Notes: generated from the letters alone by a model not told the origin. Counted from the stretch's first letter, positions 44,908-56,437 are shown. The stretch is DNA of 64,000 nucleotides from Cranoglanis bouderius (GCA_023630585.1 CM042558.1:9823800-9887799), one strand, 5' to 3'. Numbers and translations: made by a program.

Positions 44908-45183
44908 ACTATATGACTCAAGGTTTGTAGACACCTGACTATCACACCCATGTGTGCTTGGTGAACATACCATTCCAAAGCTGATCCCCCCTTTGCTGCT
45001 ATAACATCCTCTACTATTGTGGGAATGCTTTCAAATTGAATTTGGAAAGTGTTTGCGGGATTTTCTGCTAGTGAAAGGGAAACTTAAAACTACAGCATAC
45101 AAAGACATCCTATGCAATAGTTTGGGGGAGGCCCACATACTGGTGTGATGGTCATGTGTCCACATACTTTTGGCCATATCCTG
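44908..45183. mobile_element. Short non-autonomous Tc1-like element, 276 bp
   Basis: Flanked by TA (44906-44907 and 45184-45185). The ends CACTATATGACTCAAGGTTT and, reverse complemented, CAGGATATGGCCAAAAGTAT are inverted repeats continuing into GTAGACACCTGAC and GTGGACACATGAC. The interior has CTTTGCTGCTATAACATCCT and GCATACAAAGACATCCTATG, shared with the longer relative at 51739-52090. Confidence 0.8.
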
Positions 45184-45185
45184 TA

Positions 45186-46397
45186 TACTATATATAGTAC
45201 ATTGTTAGACAAATAATAATTTCATTAGCTAGCCAACTGGGCAAGTGAAAGCTCCATTATGCTGCCCACTCTTGTGTTTTGGCTGCCTTAACTGACTCAA
45301 ATAAAATATGGTAGCAAATGTAATGTAACAGCATATGGCCAGTTAGTTAGCCAATTAAGTATGTTAAAATAGACTAAGGAAAACAAAAAAGTATATGATA
45401 TATGATATATATGATATTAACAAATATGTATGCAAATGCAAAAAAAAATGTCTGTCACAACAACCTATGTGCATGTTTCAGGTAAATTATTTAAAAAAGC
45501 ACTATATCATCTACAGTACTTAGAAAACAAGAGTTTTGCTTATACCTACAGTTTACCCAGAAATATAATCACTAAACATTTTATTAAGTTTCCATTAATG
45601 TGTGAATTGAATGTGTCTTCTTTTATTAGTTATCTATTATTGGTTATTTAAAATTTACATTTGTAGTCTGTGTCCCACAGCACTCACTCACACTGTTACC
45701 TGAACTCATTCACCACTATGAAATATTTGGAATGTTCAACAGGAAGCTACGTCATCCATAAATGTCGTTTCCTTTATTTTCAATGTTATTGAGATATCGA
45801 ATGAGAAGGTCATACTATTGTCCTCATGCTGGTGTTACAACTAAACTGCTGACAGTAAACTATGACACCAACCAATTTCCCTGTTCATATAAAGTAAAAC
45901 AATTAATGTCTCAAAACTTTTTTTTTCCACAGAATGAGACACAAGAAACAAGAGAGTAGTGAGTAGGGAGAGGTTAAATCTTGCTGGCAAGGAGGTGGCT
46001 TACAGCAGGTTGATCATGGGACGTTACATCCCTATGAAACCCAGATGAGACAGCTGCAGCAGGCTGGCAGCCTCGTGTCCCTCCACTATAGACCACAGCC
46101 ATCACTGGCAGGTTTTCGATACAGAGCAGGAGAAAGAACTTAGGGACTATTAATAAAGACCATCTGCCATGTACTATGGACTCAGCCCCAAAAAGGTAGT
46201 TACATTTTTTAAGACTTACTGAGTAACTAAGCTTTGTTTACTATGCTTTGTTTAATACTTTTGAAGTAAAAAGACTGTAAAGAACACAAAAGAGTCATTT
46301 AATTTCAAACACAAACAAATAATCATGAGTCATGATTAAATATATTTTTATAAAAGCTGTGTGCATTACATTACAATTTAATCTTTCTTTCATCATT
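45186..46397. other. No gene recognised
   Basis: AT-rich. ORFs at 45430-45651 and 45762-45959 have no recognisable motif. A GC-richer block at about 46000-46110 lacks a coding signal. Confidence 0.45.
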
Positions 46398-47823
46398 CAG
46401 GGTTCATACACATTTTTATCAATACATTTCCATGACTTGGCAAATTTTCATGACCATACATTTCCTGAAACTATGTATACATGCAAAATAAGAATAAAAA
46501 TCCATGTCAAAATTTACCACAGCATATCTTAACTAAAATTAAACCAAAACCAAAATACCTACAGTAAGGTCATTGTGTATTGAAGAATGTTTACACAGCT
46601 ATACTATAAAAGCAGTCCATACGACACAAAGGTCTAGTATGGCCACTTGGAGAATAGTTTTTATGGTGCACCTTTAAAGGTCATGATCACTATCTTCTGC
46701 CATATAATGGAATAGGGCTGTAATAGAGTGGGAAAGAGTGAAAAAATAACATAAGGGACATTTTTAAGTGAACTATCCCTTTAACATTTTGAGCAAAGAC
46801 CTGACAAGGACATACAGACTAGTAAAATATACAATGGTTGCAGACACTTGGGGGTTTATTGTCCAAATGATTTATTTTAATAAATGACTCTGTCCTAACC
46901 ACAACCTAAAATCACACGAGTCAAAACCATGCGTTTTATCATGTTCTAGTTTAAGTCTGAGGATAATAACTCTCCCACTTTGAGTTTTATGAATCATTTT
47001 CTTTGACAAGTGAATTTACTGAAAGGCCACCAGGAAATACCACGTTCATTACATTAATTCACAATATGCACACATTCATTCTGCCTAATCTTATGCCTAA
47101 TATGCTGAAAATATGCAGTTAGTGTTTCTTGTCTCTGTACATTGATAATAATGCATTACATTACATGAATCACGTAAATGTTTGCATCCCTGAATATCAC
47201 TGTTGGTCGTTTAATGTTTCTATCGTAAAACAGTTGTCAAATATAAAACTTCAGCTACTTAGCTTACATTTTACCTTGCACTCTTTCACCGTTAAAACTG
47301 AAGTGTCGCACGGCTTCTGTGAACAGTAAAGCCCCGCCTTCTTTCATTTGATTGGCCATCTCAAACATTTTGACATTGACGAGCTGAGGCAGAGAACCTT
47401 AAACATGTAACTTTTGGTCATCCTAACAACATACATAGTGGTACATAATGGAGTGCAGCAGAGCAGCATCAAAAATTTGGCAATTTGGCCATTTCTGATT
47501 ACTGGGGGGGCACATGTCCCTCTCATTGTCTATGGTGGTTATGGTCCTGACTCAAAGTACAATCTGCAATTGTGCCAGACATTACCCCACGCAGAGAACA
47601 TAACGTGACTGATCGCCCAAACATTAAGTACTCTTTAACCAATATTAACAATTAAACATACTGTATATTCTATTATACATGTTATATGTGAAGCAAATTT
47701 CCAAGACTTTTCCTAAACTTTCTCGGTTTATTTATTTTTCCAAAACTTCTCCAGGCCTGGAAATTGCTATTTTTATTGCTATTTAATTCCATGACTTTTC
47801 TAGGTTTATCATGACAAACCCTG
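46398..47823. mobile_element. 1.4-kb non-autonomous DNA transposon with CAGGGTT ends
   Basis: The left terminus is CAGGGTTCATACACATTTTT. The right terminus, reverse complemented, is CAGGGTTTGTCATGATAAAC. The 6-bp sequence ATCATT immediately flanks both ends (46392-46397 and 47824-47829). Subterminal blocks CATTTCCATGACTTGG and AATTCCATGACTTTTC are also mirrored in theme. The interior has no transposase frame. CAGGG ends suggest hAT, but hAT makes 8-bp duplications. A 6-bp duplication is what I associate with IS3EU-type elements, so the superfamily is open. Confidence 0.7.
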
Positions 47824-48004
47824 ATCATTTCAATGAAATATTATTCATTGTTAAGCTGTTATTAATAATAAGCTATACTTCCCTTCCAGTATATGTCATT
47901 GGTCTACTTTGTGGACAAAAATGTATTTGTCAGTGTTTGTCACTCTTGCCAGTATTAATGTATATATTGAAGCATATATTTAAATCCAGTTAGGTTGTAA
48001 CTAT

Positions 48005-48292
48005 ATATCCAACCATTTTTCATACCGCTTGTCCTACACAGGGTTGCGAGGGAGCCACAAGGCGAGGGACACCCTGGACAGGTGCCAACCCATCACAGGG
48101 CACAATCACACACATATTCACACACCACGGACAATTTGGAAATGCCAATCAACCTACAATGCATGACTTTGGACTGGGGGAGGAAACCGGAGCACCCAGA
48201 GGAAACCCCAGAAACACTGGGAGAACATGCAAGCTTGAACCCCCAATGCCAGAGGTGCGAGGCAAACGTGCTAACCACTAGTGCCCCCTATT
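48005..48292 (-). mobile_element. Family C SINE, minus strand
   Basis: TCCAACCATTTTTCATACCG, CCTACACAGGGTTGCGAGGG, GGTGCCAACCCATCACAGGG, GGAGCACCCAGAGGAAACCC and CGTGCTAACCACTAGTGCCC (tRNA head at right). Near full length. Confidence 0.85.
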
Positions 48293-48636
48293 GTAACTAT
48301 ATATGTGTCAGAAAATCAAAAACTGATGTTGTAACAATTCACTTCTTCCATTTTGGCCTGAGTAGAAGATGCTGGAAACAAAGTTGAGTTTTCATTTGTA
48401 GCAGATATGTGGATGTCGATTGTATTATTTTTTTTAAATGTTACTTTTACCAAAACCCATACAAAATCAAATATTACTTGGTTTACCTCGGTTTTTAGCT
48501 TTGTCAGTCACAAACAGCCACTCGTCACTTTTTTTCGGTACATGGAGGCAAAGATGTAACTCTTGCAGTGCAATTTAATTGTAAATAATGAAACCTCTTT
48601 TCCTCATCTGAGCTGTTCATGAGACAAGTGTTTGTC

Positions 48637-48689
<53 letters not shown>

Positions 48690-50078
48690 AGCATGACGGT
48701 GGGTCCGCTGCAGAGAGATGATCAGATATCAGAATAAAGAGAGCTAATCTTCTTAATGAAGCCCAGACACAGCAGGCAGGATAACATTAATGTGGGGGTG
48801 CCTACTGTATTACTGTCCATTCACATTTGTAGTGCCTAATAGCTGATTTTGCCTATAAAATGTAATGCAAAGCAATTTTATTTGGTTATTAGCAAGGAAG
48901 TAGAGTAAGATACCAGCAATTTCAGACCGAGGTAGGCAAAGCATAACAGTCATTGTTGAAAATATGGCAAACTTTGTCCCCTTTAGAAAAATGCTTATGA
49001 GCCGAAAGAATCGGCTCTTAATGCTGAGCTAAATGACTCACTGAAAGGAGCCGAAATTCCCGCCTTCAGTATCGGACCGCTTATATTCTACTGGGTAAAA
49101 GTCGTGACAGAAATTGGTTGCTATGAATCTAACCTGTGGTAGTGATGATTTGATTTCTTAAAATGCGATCTTTGCTCAATTTAACATCCAACATCAAAGA
49201 AAACAGTATAGCCTATTTAAAAGTGAAACCCCTCCCTGCTGGAAAATCATCATAGAACAAACTATCAGCTAACCATTAAACGCATCACCATTATTGATCC
49301 TTAATGGTATCCACTAGATATAACATGCCACCTATAGAAGGCAACAAATTACCAGTAGAGACCCACAAGGACCATTACAGTTTCCATTAAAACCAATACA
49401 ATTCCCATTATAAGCATTAAAACCATTACAAAATGAGGGTTTCTATTGCTTTTTTGCTTTTTTTCAGCAGGGCTATGCGTTGAGCATGCATTATTTGAGG
49501 GGGAAGAGGGTGGGTTATGGAATATGAGAAATATATCTGCCCATAGAATATTGTCCTGTTCATCTTATATGTTCATTATTAGAATACTCACCTGAATAAT
49601 AAACGAAATATTGCACTAAATCAAACAAATTGAAAAAAATAAAAATAAAAATACCAGGAAGTGGGGGAAATCACTTCTGGGTTTTGTTGAGATGATTGCT
49701 ACTGGTGTTGAAAAATATTGTTAATTTATAAATAAGTCAAATGTGTCTTTTTGGGGTCTTGTGTAGTTTACTACTGCCACCTGCTGCTCATAAAATATAC
49801 CTTCGTCTAATGCTGTACTGATGCTGCAGGGTTTTAGTCGTTTAGTTCGACTAGCTTATCCAGACACGTTTACATAAGCAAATGAAAAAGCATATGCTTG
49901 CTAAACAAATAAAAATATGGCAGATTATGATGGTTGTTGTTGTTGGTATTATTATTATTATTATTATTATATAGGAAATGTTGTAGCCACAAGCACACAA
50001 CTATTCTTGATTCCTCCACTCACCTGGATTCAGGATTTTTATTGTTGTTTTTAAGCCACAACAGTCATGGTCCATGTT
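48293..50078. other. No gene recognised; (GT)n array and a short hairpin
   Basis: A GT array lies at 48639-48686. At 48998-49018, TGAGCCGAAAGAATCGGCTCT forms a perfect short hairpin (GAGCCGA and TCGGCTC), and AGGAGCCGAAATTCCCGCC follows at about 49046. I recall similar GAGCCG motifs at the ends of fish DNA transposons but cannot define an element. A TAT/ATT run is at 49945-49972. Confidence 0.45.
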
Positions 50079-50413
50079 CATCCATCCAGCCATCCATTTT
50101 CTGTCCTGCTTATCCTACACAGGGTTGCAGGGAGCCTGCATGGAGCCTATTCCAGGGAACTTGGGGCACGAGGCATGGGACACCTGGGACAGGAGACCAG
50201 CCCATCGCAGGGCACAATCACGCACACATTCACACACTACGGTCAATCAGCATGTCTTTGGACAGGGGAAGGAAACTGGAGTACCCAGAGGAAACTTCCG
50301 AAGCACAGGGAGAACATGCAAACTCCACGCACACAGACTGGACACAGGAATCAAACCCCCAAGCCTGGAGGTGTGAGGCAAATGTGCTAACCTCTAAGCC
50401 AATGTGCCCCCCA
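50079..50413 (-). mobile_element. Family C SINE, minus strand
   Basis: CATCCAGCCATCCATTTTCT, CTTATCCTACACAGGGTTGC, AGACCAGCCCATCGCAGGGC, GGGAGAACATGCAAACTCCA, ATGTGCTAACCTCTAAGCCA then ATGTGCCCCCC. Long open frames across it on both strands are artefacts of the SINE. Confidence 0.88.
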
Positions 50414-50959
50414 TGGTGGTCTAGCCATTTCAAATTCCTGCTAAACCACAGTTATTATAAGACACTCAGACTGAAACCAAAAACGTCATACTGTTCTAGT
50501 ACATTTTATAAACTTTGAATGTTAAAATAAGAATGGAAAATACATCAAATTAATGAATGGGAATTAAACTGAACAGAGACTGAAACAAATCTTACAATGT
50601 TTACAAAAAAAATCTAATAATACATTTATTTACATTTATTTAGGGAATGAGTGCTATTCTTAATAATGAATTCACCATTAATGTTCCAATGGTGTTTGTG
50701 ATGAAATGGTGTATCCCACTGTACTGCAGTACTAAATATACAGTATACATTAAAGATAGGGCTCTACCCTATATAAATACAGACTATAGCCTTTACACCT
50801 CTTGCACTATTTGTCAGCCTCCTGTGATGATAATGATATGGTAGCATTTCTTGCACAGGTATGAGTGTATAATCTCAGTGTCACTGCTCAGGTGACCACC
50901 ACCCAAAAGTATGCCAACCACAATGTGGTGGTTGACACTGGTGAAGGGTTAGAAGACAA
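50414..50959. other. No gene recognised
   Basis: AT-rich spacer between two SINE copies. A 65-codon frame at 50647-50844 has no recognisable motif. Confidence 0.45.
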
Positions 50960-51100
50960 CATCCATCCATCCATACATCCATTTTCCATACTGCTTATCC
51001 TACACAGGGAGGTGGGGGAGCCTAGATCCAACCTCAGGGAACTCAGGGCACAAGGCAGGGGACACCCTGGACAGGGTGCCAACCCATCGCAGGACAATGT
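50960..51100 (-). mobile_element. Family C SINE, tail half only
   Basis: CATCCATCCATACATCCATT, CTGCTTATCCTACACAGGGA, GGGACACCCTGGACAGGGTG then CCAACCCATCGCAGGACAAT. The tRNA-derived half is absent, as expected for a 5'-truncated insertion on the minus strand. Confidence 0.85.
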
Positions 51101-51399
51101 AATGAAACATAAAACATAATTTCTAAATTCATGTGCCAACAAGGATATGCAATGTCCACTAAGATGCCACTTGCCAGTATCACTGCTATACTGAAAATGA
51201 TCCATCGTTCAAATAACATCTGGTCACTGGTTCTATGGTGGCCTTTCCAGTGATGTATGTGGTGGATGGGGTTTGACAAATTCTGCATACAACAGATTGA
51301 CTACAGTCAGCAATCATATACCTATAATCATATACAAAGTGCATCTATGTGGTAGGTGTACCTGACAATATAGTACTATGTTTACTTATACCACTTAGC

Positions 51400-51738
51400 T
51401 TTTGAATACTCGATTCTGATTAGTCAGAAGGTGTTAATTAATTTTCTGTAACAGCATAGCATGGACGGTAGTTTCAGCTGCAAGATGTATATTAACACAC
51501 TTGTTTTAATGTTATTGCTTCTGTATTAACAACTTACACGGGGATTCTACATTAACAGATTAAAAATGTGTGTAATTCATATGATGCCATTTTCTGTGAA
51601 GAGATTTTTATTTAGCATTTTGGGAAGGTGTTTCCAGTGTCAGAGCTTTATAAGAGTAAAGGTTACTTTCTTTAAAGGTCTTTAGGACGGTTTCTCTGTA
51701 ACAACCGGCATTAGCTTCAGAAGAGAGGAAAAAACAGG
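51400..51738 (+). repeat. Dispersed repeat D, copy 1
   Basis: CGATTCTGATTAGTCAGAAG, GTTAATTAATTTTCTGTAAC, GTTTCCAGTGTCAGAGCTTT and TCTTTAGGACGGTTTCTCTG also occur, more diverged, at 56438-56830. I recognise the opening phrase from fish genomes as a non-coding dispersed repeat but cannot give its class. Confidence 0.6.
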
Positions 51739-52090
51739 ACACAAGAGCATTAGTAAGGTCAGGAAGCTCTGATGTCAGGCGAGATGGTCTGGTGAACAGT
51801 CGTTATTCCAGTTCATCCCAAATGAGTTCAGTTTGGTTGAGGTCAGGGCTCTGTGCAGGCCACTCCAACCTTGGCAAACCATGTCTTCATGGACCTTGCT
51901 TTGTGCCCAGGGGCAGTGTAATGTTGGTATAGGTTTGGGCCTCTTAGTTCCAGTGAAGGGAGATTGTAATGCTACACCATACAAAGACATCCTGTGCAAA
52001 TTTGTGCTTCTAACTTTGTGGCAACAGTTTGGGGAAGAACCACATATGGGTGTAATAGTCAGATGTCCACAAACTTTTGGCCATATAATG
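51739..52090 (-). mobile_element. Tc1-derived element with transposase tail, minus strand
   Basis: Relative of 44908-45183. On the minus strand, CTGCACAGAGCCCTGACCTC and the following codons encode the SPDLN-type end of a Tc1 transposase, and the outward terminus CCACAAACTTTTGGCCATAT ends before TA at 52091-52092. The left terminus is missing where it adjoins repeat D. Confidence 0.75.
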
Positions 52091-52092
52091 TA

Positions 52093-52904
52093 TTTAAAGG
52101 ATGCTTAATGGATGTTTATTTTACATCTTTACATTAAATGTAACTGTAAATGGATAAAAAGTATGATTAATATGATTAAAAAGTGTAATCATTGGCAAAT
52201 AATAAATGCAATAAAACATGACAGGAAAATAATCAACTGTGTGGGTGATGTTATATGGCCCAACTCATTGCTATTACACAAATATGCATACTTACAGGAT
52301 TAGTCTACTTATAAACATATAAATGCTTGTTTCCACTGTTTGCCCACCTCCCCCTTTACGTAAAACCATATGCAAGAACAATAGAAGTATAAAGTATTAA
52401 CTCTTTCATGCACAGTGGCCACATTTATGGACATATTTAAGGCTCTTTTTTTATGCTTTAGTAAAATATAAGATGGAAATCACTGCCAAATCACTTGAGA
52501 GCATTACTGTAAATTAACATGAACGTCTTTAGCTCCCTAGACTATCTGTCATTTTCAGTGTTTACTAACTTTATACATAAAATAAAATAAATATATATAA
52601 TATTGTGCCGGACTGAGATTTTTGAAAAGTAGTTTTTATTTAATTTAATTGTATTTTATTTTATTTTTTTTTAATTATTGTTGTTTTTGGGAAGATGATC
52701 TTTTTTTTTCTTTTTTTATTATCTTGTTGCATCATGCAACAGTCCTAAACTGTGTAAATTTTGCATGTTCAGAAATGATGTTTCCTAAAATATTTGTCTT
52801 CAACATTACATATTTAGACCTAAATGTAAAAAAATAAATAAATAAATAAATAAATAAAAATAAAAAAATTATTTAAAAAATAAACAAATAAATGGACATT
52901 TTAA

Positions 52905-52964
<60 letters not shown>

Positions 52965-53199
52965 TCAAGCATACTGAAATGTAAGCCTTTTGTACTTATA
53001 GACAATCCATTTCCTTTTTAATACAAGTAATGTTTAGGTAGAATCTAAATATTAATATATTCATATCTAATGCAATTTTAAGTTTTAAAAAAAGAGAGAA
53101 AATATATAAAATAATCTGGATATGCGTATAAATAATTTATGCATGAACGGGTTAAGAAAACCCTAAACTCCTTTATAGTCCAAACTTCGCTCAGGACAA
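52093..53199. other. Very AT-rich spacer upstream of the TMEM238-family gene
   Basis: Contains an AAAT tetramer run (about 52832-52866) and an ATT trinucleotide array (52905-52962). No coding signal. Confidence 0.55.
52905..52962 (+). repeat. (ATT)n microsatellite
   Basis: About 19 uninterrupted ATT units. Confidence 0.95.
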
Positions 53200-53560
53200 A
53201 GGCCTATCGCGTGTGTTGTGACGTCATTTCGGGGCGGGGCTACCAAACAGGTGTCCGCTCGGCAGAAGTGAGAGAAAGAAATAGTTACGCGCTGCTGAAA
53301 GACGCGTGAGCTCCGGTTTTTTCCCCTCCCATGCGGCGGCGGTGTGCGCCATGGTGCCGAGGTGCGTCGGGGGTTGCGTGCCTTTATTCGTGCTTGGCGT
53401 GGTTTTTGACGTGGTCGGCTTGATTGTGCTGCTCGTCGGTGCTCTCGCCAACCTGCGCCTCGACGGCCGCTTTTACGGCGACTTTCTCGTCTACACGGGC
53501 TCCATCGTGGTGTTCCTGAGCCTCGTGTGGTGGGTGTTGTGGTACGCAGGAAACGCAACG
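53200..53560 (+). promoter_or_regulatory. CpG-rich promoter of the TMEM238-family gene (CRE and GC box)
   Basis: CpG density jumps here against very AT-rich flanks, as in a CpG island. A palindromic CRE TGACGTCA lies at 53219-53226 and a GC box GGGGCGGGGC at 53231-53240, 110-130 bp upstream of the start codon. A TATA-like CTTTATAG lies at about 53171. Transcription likely starts between about 53230 and 53320. The start site itself is inferred. Confidence 0.65.
53331..53423 (+). other. Overlapping upstream ORF
   Basis: An ATG at 53331 in weak context (CTCCCATGC) lies 20 nt before the main start in another frame. It opens a 30-codon Arg/Cys/Trp-rich frame ending TGA at 53421-53423, inside the main CDS. 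If included in the mRNA it would lower initiation at the main ATG. Whether it is transcribed is unknown. Confidence 0.4.
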
Positions 53561-53878
53561 ATCCCCTCGGACGAGCTGGAGAAAAACACGCTGGACAACT
53601 TGGCGCTGTGGGCGCGCAGATTGTCCACGAGGATTTCACACACCGGAGACAAATTCATGGAGGTGGGAGAGAAGAACAAGAGCGTCGATGCCCAAGAGTT
53701 GATGAATGGGTCCGTGCCTGTGTACATTCACATTCCCACTAGGACGGAGTGGCAGATCTCGGGCATGGAGGGCTACGACAATGCAGCTTTCGAAAGAAGT
53801 GTTGACATGCCTCCAACAAGTCAGAAAACAGTGGAGCTGGATATTCTGAGGAACGGACGAATAGAGAGACTTCTCTGA
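53351..53878 (+). CDS. tmem238: TMEM238-family transmembrane protein, single exon
   Basis: A 175-residue protein. The start at 53351 has a near-ideal Kozak context (GTGCGCCATGG). The frame also extends upstream without an ATG. Hydrophobic segments lie at about residues 10-33 (CVPLFVLGVVFDVVGLIVLL) and 45-66 (FLVYTGSIVVFLSLVWWVLW). Between and after them are the family hallmarks LRLDGRFYGDFLVYTG and WYAGN. The remaining 107 or so residues are hydrophilic, with potential phosphorylation sites and an ILRNGRIERLL end. With both segments spanning, the tails would lie on the same side, probably the cytosol (inferred). I know of no established biochemical role for the family. The gene appears intronless and is intact. 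The symbol is by family resemblance; fish may carry more than one paralogue. Confidence 0.8.
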   Translation: MVPRCVGGCVPLFVLGVVFDVVGLIVLLVGALANLRLDGRFYGDFLVYTGSIVVFLSLVWWVLWYAGNATIPSDELEKNTLDNLALWARRLSTRISHTGDKFMEVGEKNKSVDAQELMNGSVPVYIHIPTRTEWQISGMEGYDNAAFERSVDMPPTSQKTVELDILRNGRIERLL

Positions 53879-54122
53879 TCAACAATGAAACATTCTTGAG
53901 TTTTACAGGTTCACTTTGTGCTTCTCTGGTGGAGCTTTATAATCTTGTTCTGTAGGTTGTTCTCCTTCAGATAATATCAGCTGTTTGGATCCAGGGGGAT
54001 GACCTGCTTCAGCCTTTTCTATACACTTCAGCACTACATATGATGTGATCCACAAGAGTGGCTTCTGTTTACTCAGCACTTTTATAGTTGTGTGCACATA
54101 CTTCAGAATGATTTCTGGATCT

Positions 54123-55042
54123 TACCCTCTAAAAAACACTGGGTTAAAAACAGCCCAGATTGGGTTATTTTAGCCCAATAAATTTACCCTGGGCAGATAT
54201 AGGACAGAACACATTTTGGGCTAAACTAACCCATCAAGTTGGGTTGTTAATTTTAACCCAGCAAATGGGTTGTTTTTTCAACCCAAAGGACGGTTTCATT
54301 TTTACAAAAACACTGGGTTAATTTTATTTCATAAATGGGTTAATATTTGCTGGGTTATTTTTAACCTTTGAAAATGTCAAATATACCACATTATAAACAA
54401 ATATGTCAACATGGTATCTCCTTTATTTATACACAAGAATGTGTTCAGAAATGTATTGCTAGAGCTACTAAAGTGCTGTTTATGTATAGACTTTGAAGTA
54501 AATGACTCAAATACGTCATATATTTAAGACGAAAACATCAGATTTTGATCAAAGGAGACGTTTAAAACATCCAAAAAACTGAGTAACCCATTTACAATCC
54601 AGTGGGTATTACAAACAAGTAAGCCAACGCTAACAAAGATAGTGGTGCATTTAATGTCATGTGAACTGGACTGTTAATGCACATTTTAGCTTTTTCTAGT
54701 GTACAGTAATGGTTTTATGGATAAATATATTGATACGAACCTTGTTTCTCCCAATAAATTTAACAGTCTGTCCGTGTAAAAACCGCTACCTCCATCTGAG
54801 GCGAATTCAAACAGCCTGCACTCAGTTGATTTGACCCAAGGAGCTAGGCTGAGGCGTTGGGGTGGGGGAGGGGTGCATTGATGCAACTGTCAGTGAAAAT
54901 GACCCAGCCACTAACCCAGCGGTTGGGTTACACAAAACTACCCAAAAACTACTCAAAGACTTAGAAAATAAGCCAGTTAAATGTGCTAAAAGACTCAACC
55001 CAGCGTTTGGGTAGAAAAAATAACCCAGTATTTTTTAGTGTA
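54123..55042. mobile_element. 0.9-kb DNA transposon rich in GGGTTA/TAACCC motifs
   Basis: The left end CTCTAAAAAACACTGGGTTA and the reverse complement of the right end, CACTAAAAAATACTGGGTTA, match at 17-18 of 20 positions. Near both ends the sequence is dominated by GGGTTA or TAACCC copies in both orientations (for example TTGGGTTATTTTAGCCCAAT, ATTTTAACCCAGCAAATGGG, TAACCCAGCGGTTGGGTTAC). The middle (about 54370-54850) is ordinary AT-rich sequence with no transposase frame. It lies 245 bp past the stop of the TMEM238-family gene and could be in its 3' UTR. TA or TTA flanks both ends. Confidence 0.7.
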
Positions 55043-56437
55043 TTCATTCATCTATGGACTTGAACTTGAATGTGCTGAAGTTTTGAACTCAAGCCTTTTC
55101 TGGGCATATCATGTTTATGGCCATCATATCATTGTCAAAAGGGTAATCATGTTGTTTGTTTCATGGAAAGTTATAAATGCACTGGTACAGTTTCCTCTGC
55201 TGAATAAGGCAAACATGCTGGGGAAGTGACATGGTAACTAAAGTTAGAGGTTTAGCTTGTCATGATGTCTTTAAGACATAAGGTTTACTACACTCCCTTC
55301 ACACTGTTTTGGATTACCTTTAATAATCCAAAAAAAAAAAAAAAATGATACTAAACTGTACCTTTCTTGTCACTGGGGTGAAACCCTCAAGCGTACACAT
55401 TATGCACCTTTAGTATGTATCTTTATGTATCTTTTGCCAAGAAAGGTACATACAGTATAGCATACCTTTAAACCTTTACTCTAATGGTACAATTATGTAC
55501 CTTAAATGTTTGTTAAATACAGGTGAAAGATACACACAAAAAATGTATAATCAAGGGTTCCACCCTGGTGACAGGCAAAGCTACAGTATTTATTTTTTTC
55601 CAGATTTTGTATTTTTTGTTCTATGTATTTGATTAACCAATAGGTTATGTACTACTTGCATTTGTTTCAAGTGTAATAAATGGAATGCAAATTTATGGAT
55701 AAGGAAAAAAACGATGCCGTTAGGAGTGGCTTGTGCCAGTTTGATTTTCTACCACCCTACATTTCAGATTAAGTAATAAGTTAATTTTTAATGAGAGTTA
55801 ATGAGATGAAATTGTTGTTTATTGTGGCAATATAGCTCAGTATGACTCAGCACAAATTCATGAGAACCAACTCTGATGTTCGATTAACTGTATTTTGCAG
55901 GTGTCTTTTGGAAGCTCAAAACTGGTTTTCACAGAAATCAACTGCTTTTATTCAGGGATCAATGTTTTAATATTGCACAATGCTGGACAGATTCTTTTTA
56001 TATGTACTTTAAACAGAAATATTGTTTATATGGCTGATTATATGTGAATATCTGTTTATGTGAATATATCTTCAGGAATTAAATCTATTTTATATTAGAG
56101 AAAGATGTAGTTTGTTTTGACCTGATAAGGAGCAACACGTTACCAACACGACTAGTAACATCAAGTATTTTACCAACTAAGCTACACCACTAAAACATAA
56201 TTTGAAGAAATAACAGGAAGAATTTTAATGTTGATTATGAACCATAAATGTTTTGTTGCATATTTCATACTGATGTGTCTAGTAAGGAAATTCATAGCAG
56301 AAAATGCTAACTATGTTATGGTGATTATACTTCAAGATAAAATGAATAAATGTACTCAAGAGCAGTTAAATTTAAATTTAATGAGGGAATGTTATAAATG
56401 TTGTATATGTAATTTATACCGCAGCACTGTTGACTTC
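55043..56437. other. No gene recognised; possible 3' UTR end
   Basis: An AATAAA at 55675-55680 is a candidate polyadenylation signal for the TMEM238-family gene if its 3' UTR spans the transposon. Nearer variants may be used instead. A 15-bp A run lies at 55331-55345. ORFs lack motifs. Confidence 0.4.

Noticed and set aside
49934..50518. 194-codon ORF
   Set aside because: Covers a T/A-rich trinucleotide run and a family C SINE. The other overlapping frames are equally open.
53163..53639. 158-codon minus-strand ORF opposite the TMEM238-family gene
   Set aside because: Shadow of a GC-rich coding exon. Arg/Pro/Ser composition is typical of antisense of CpG-rich sequence.
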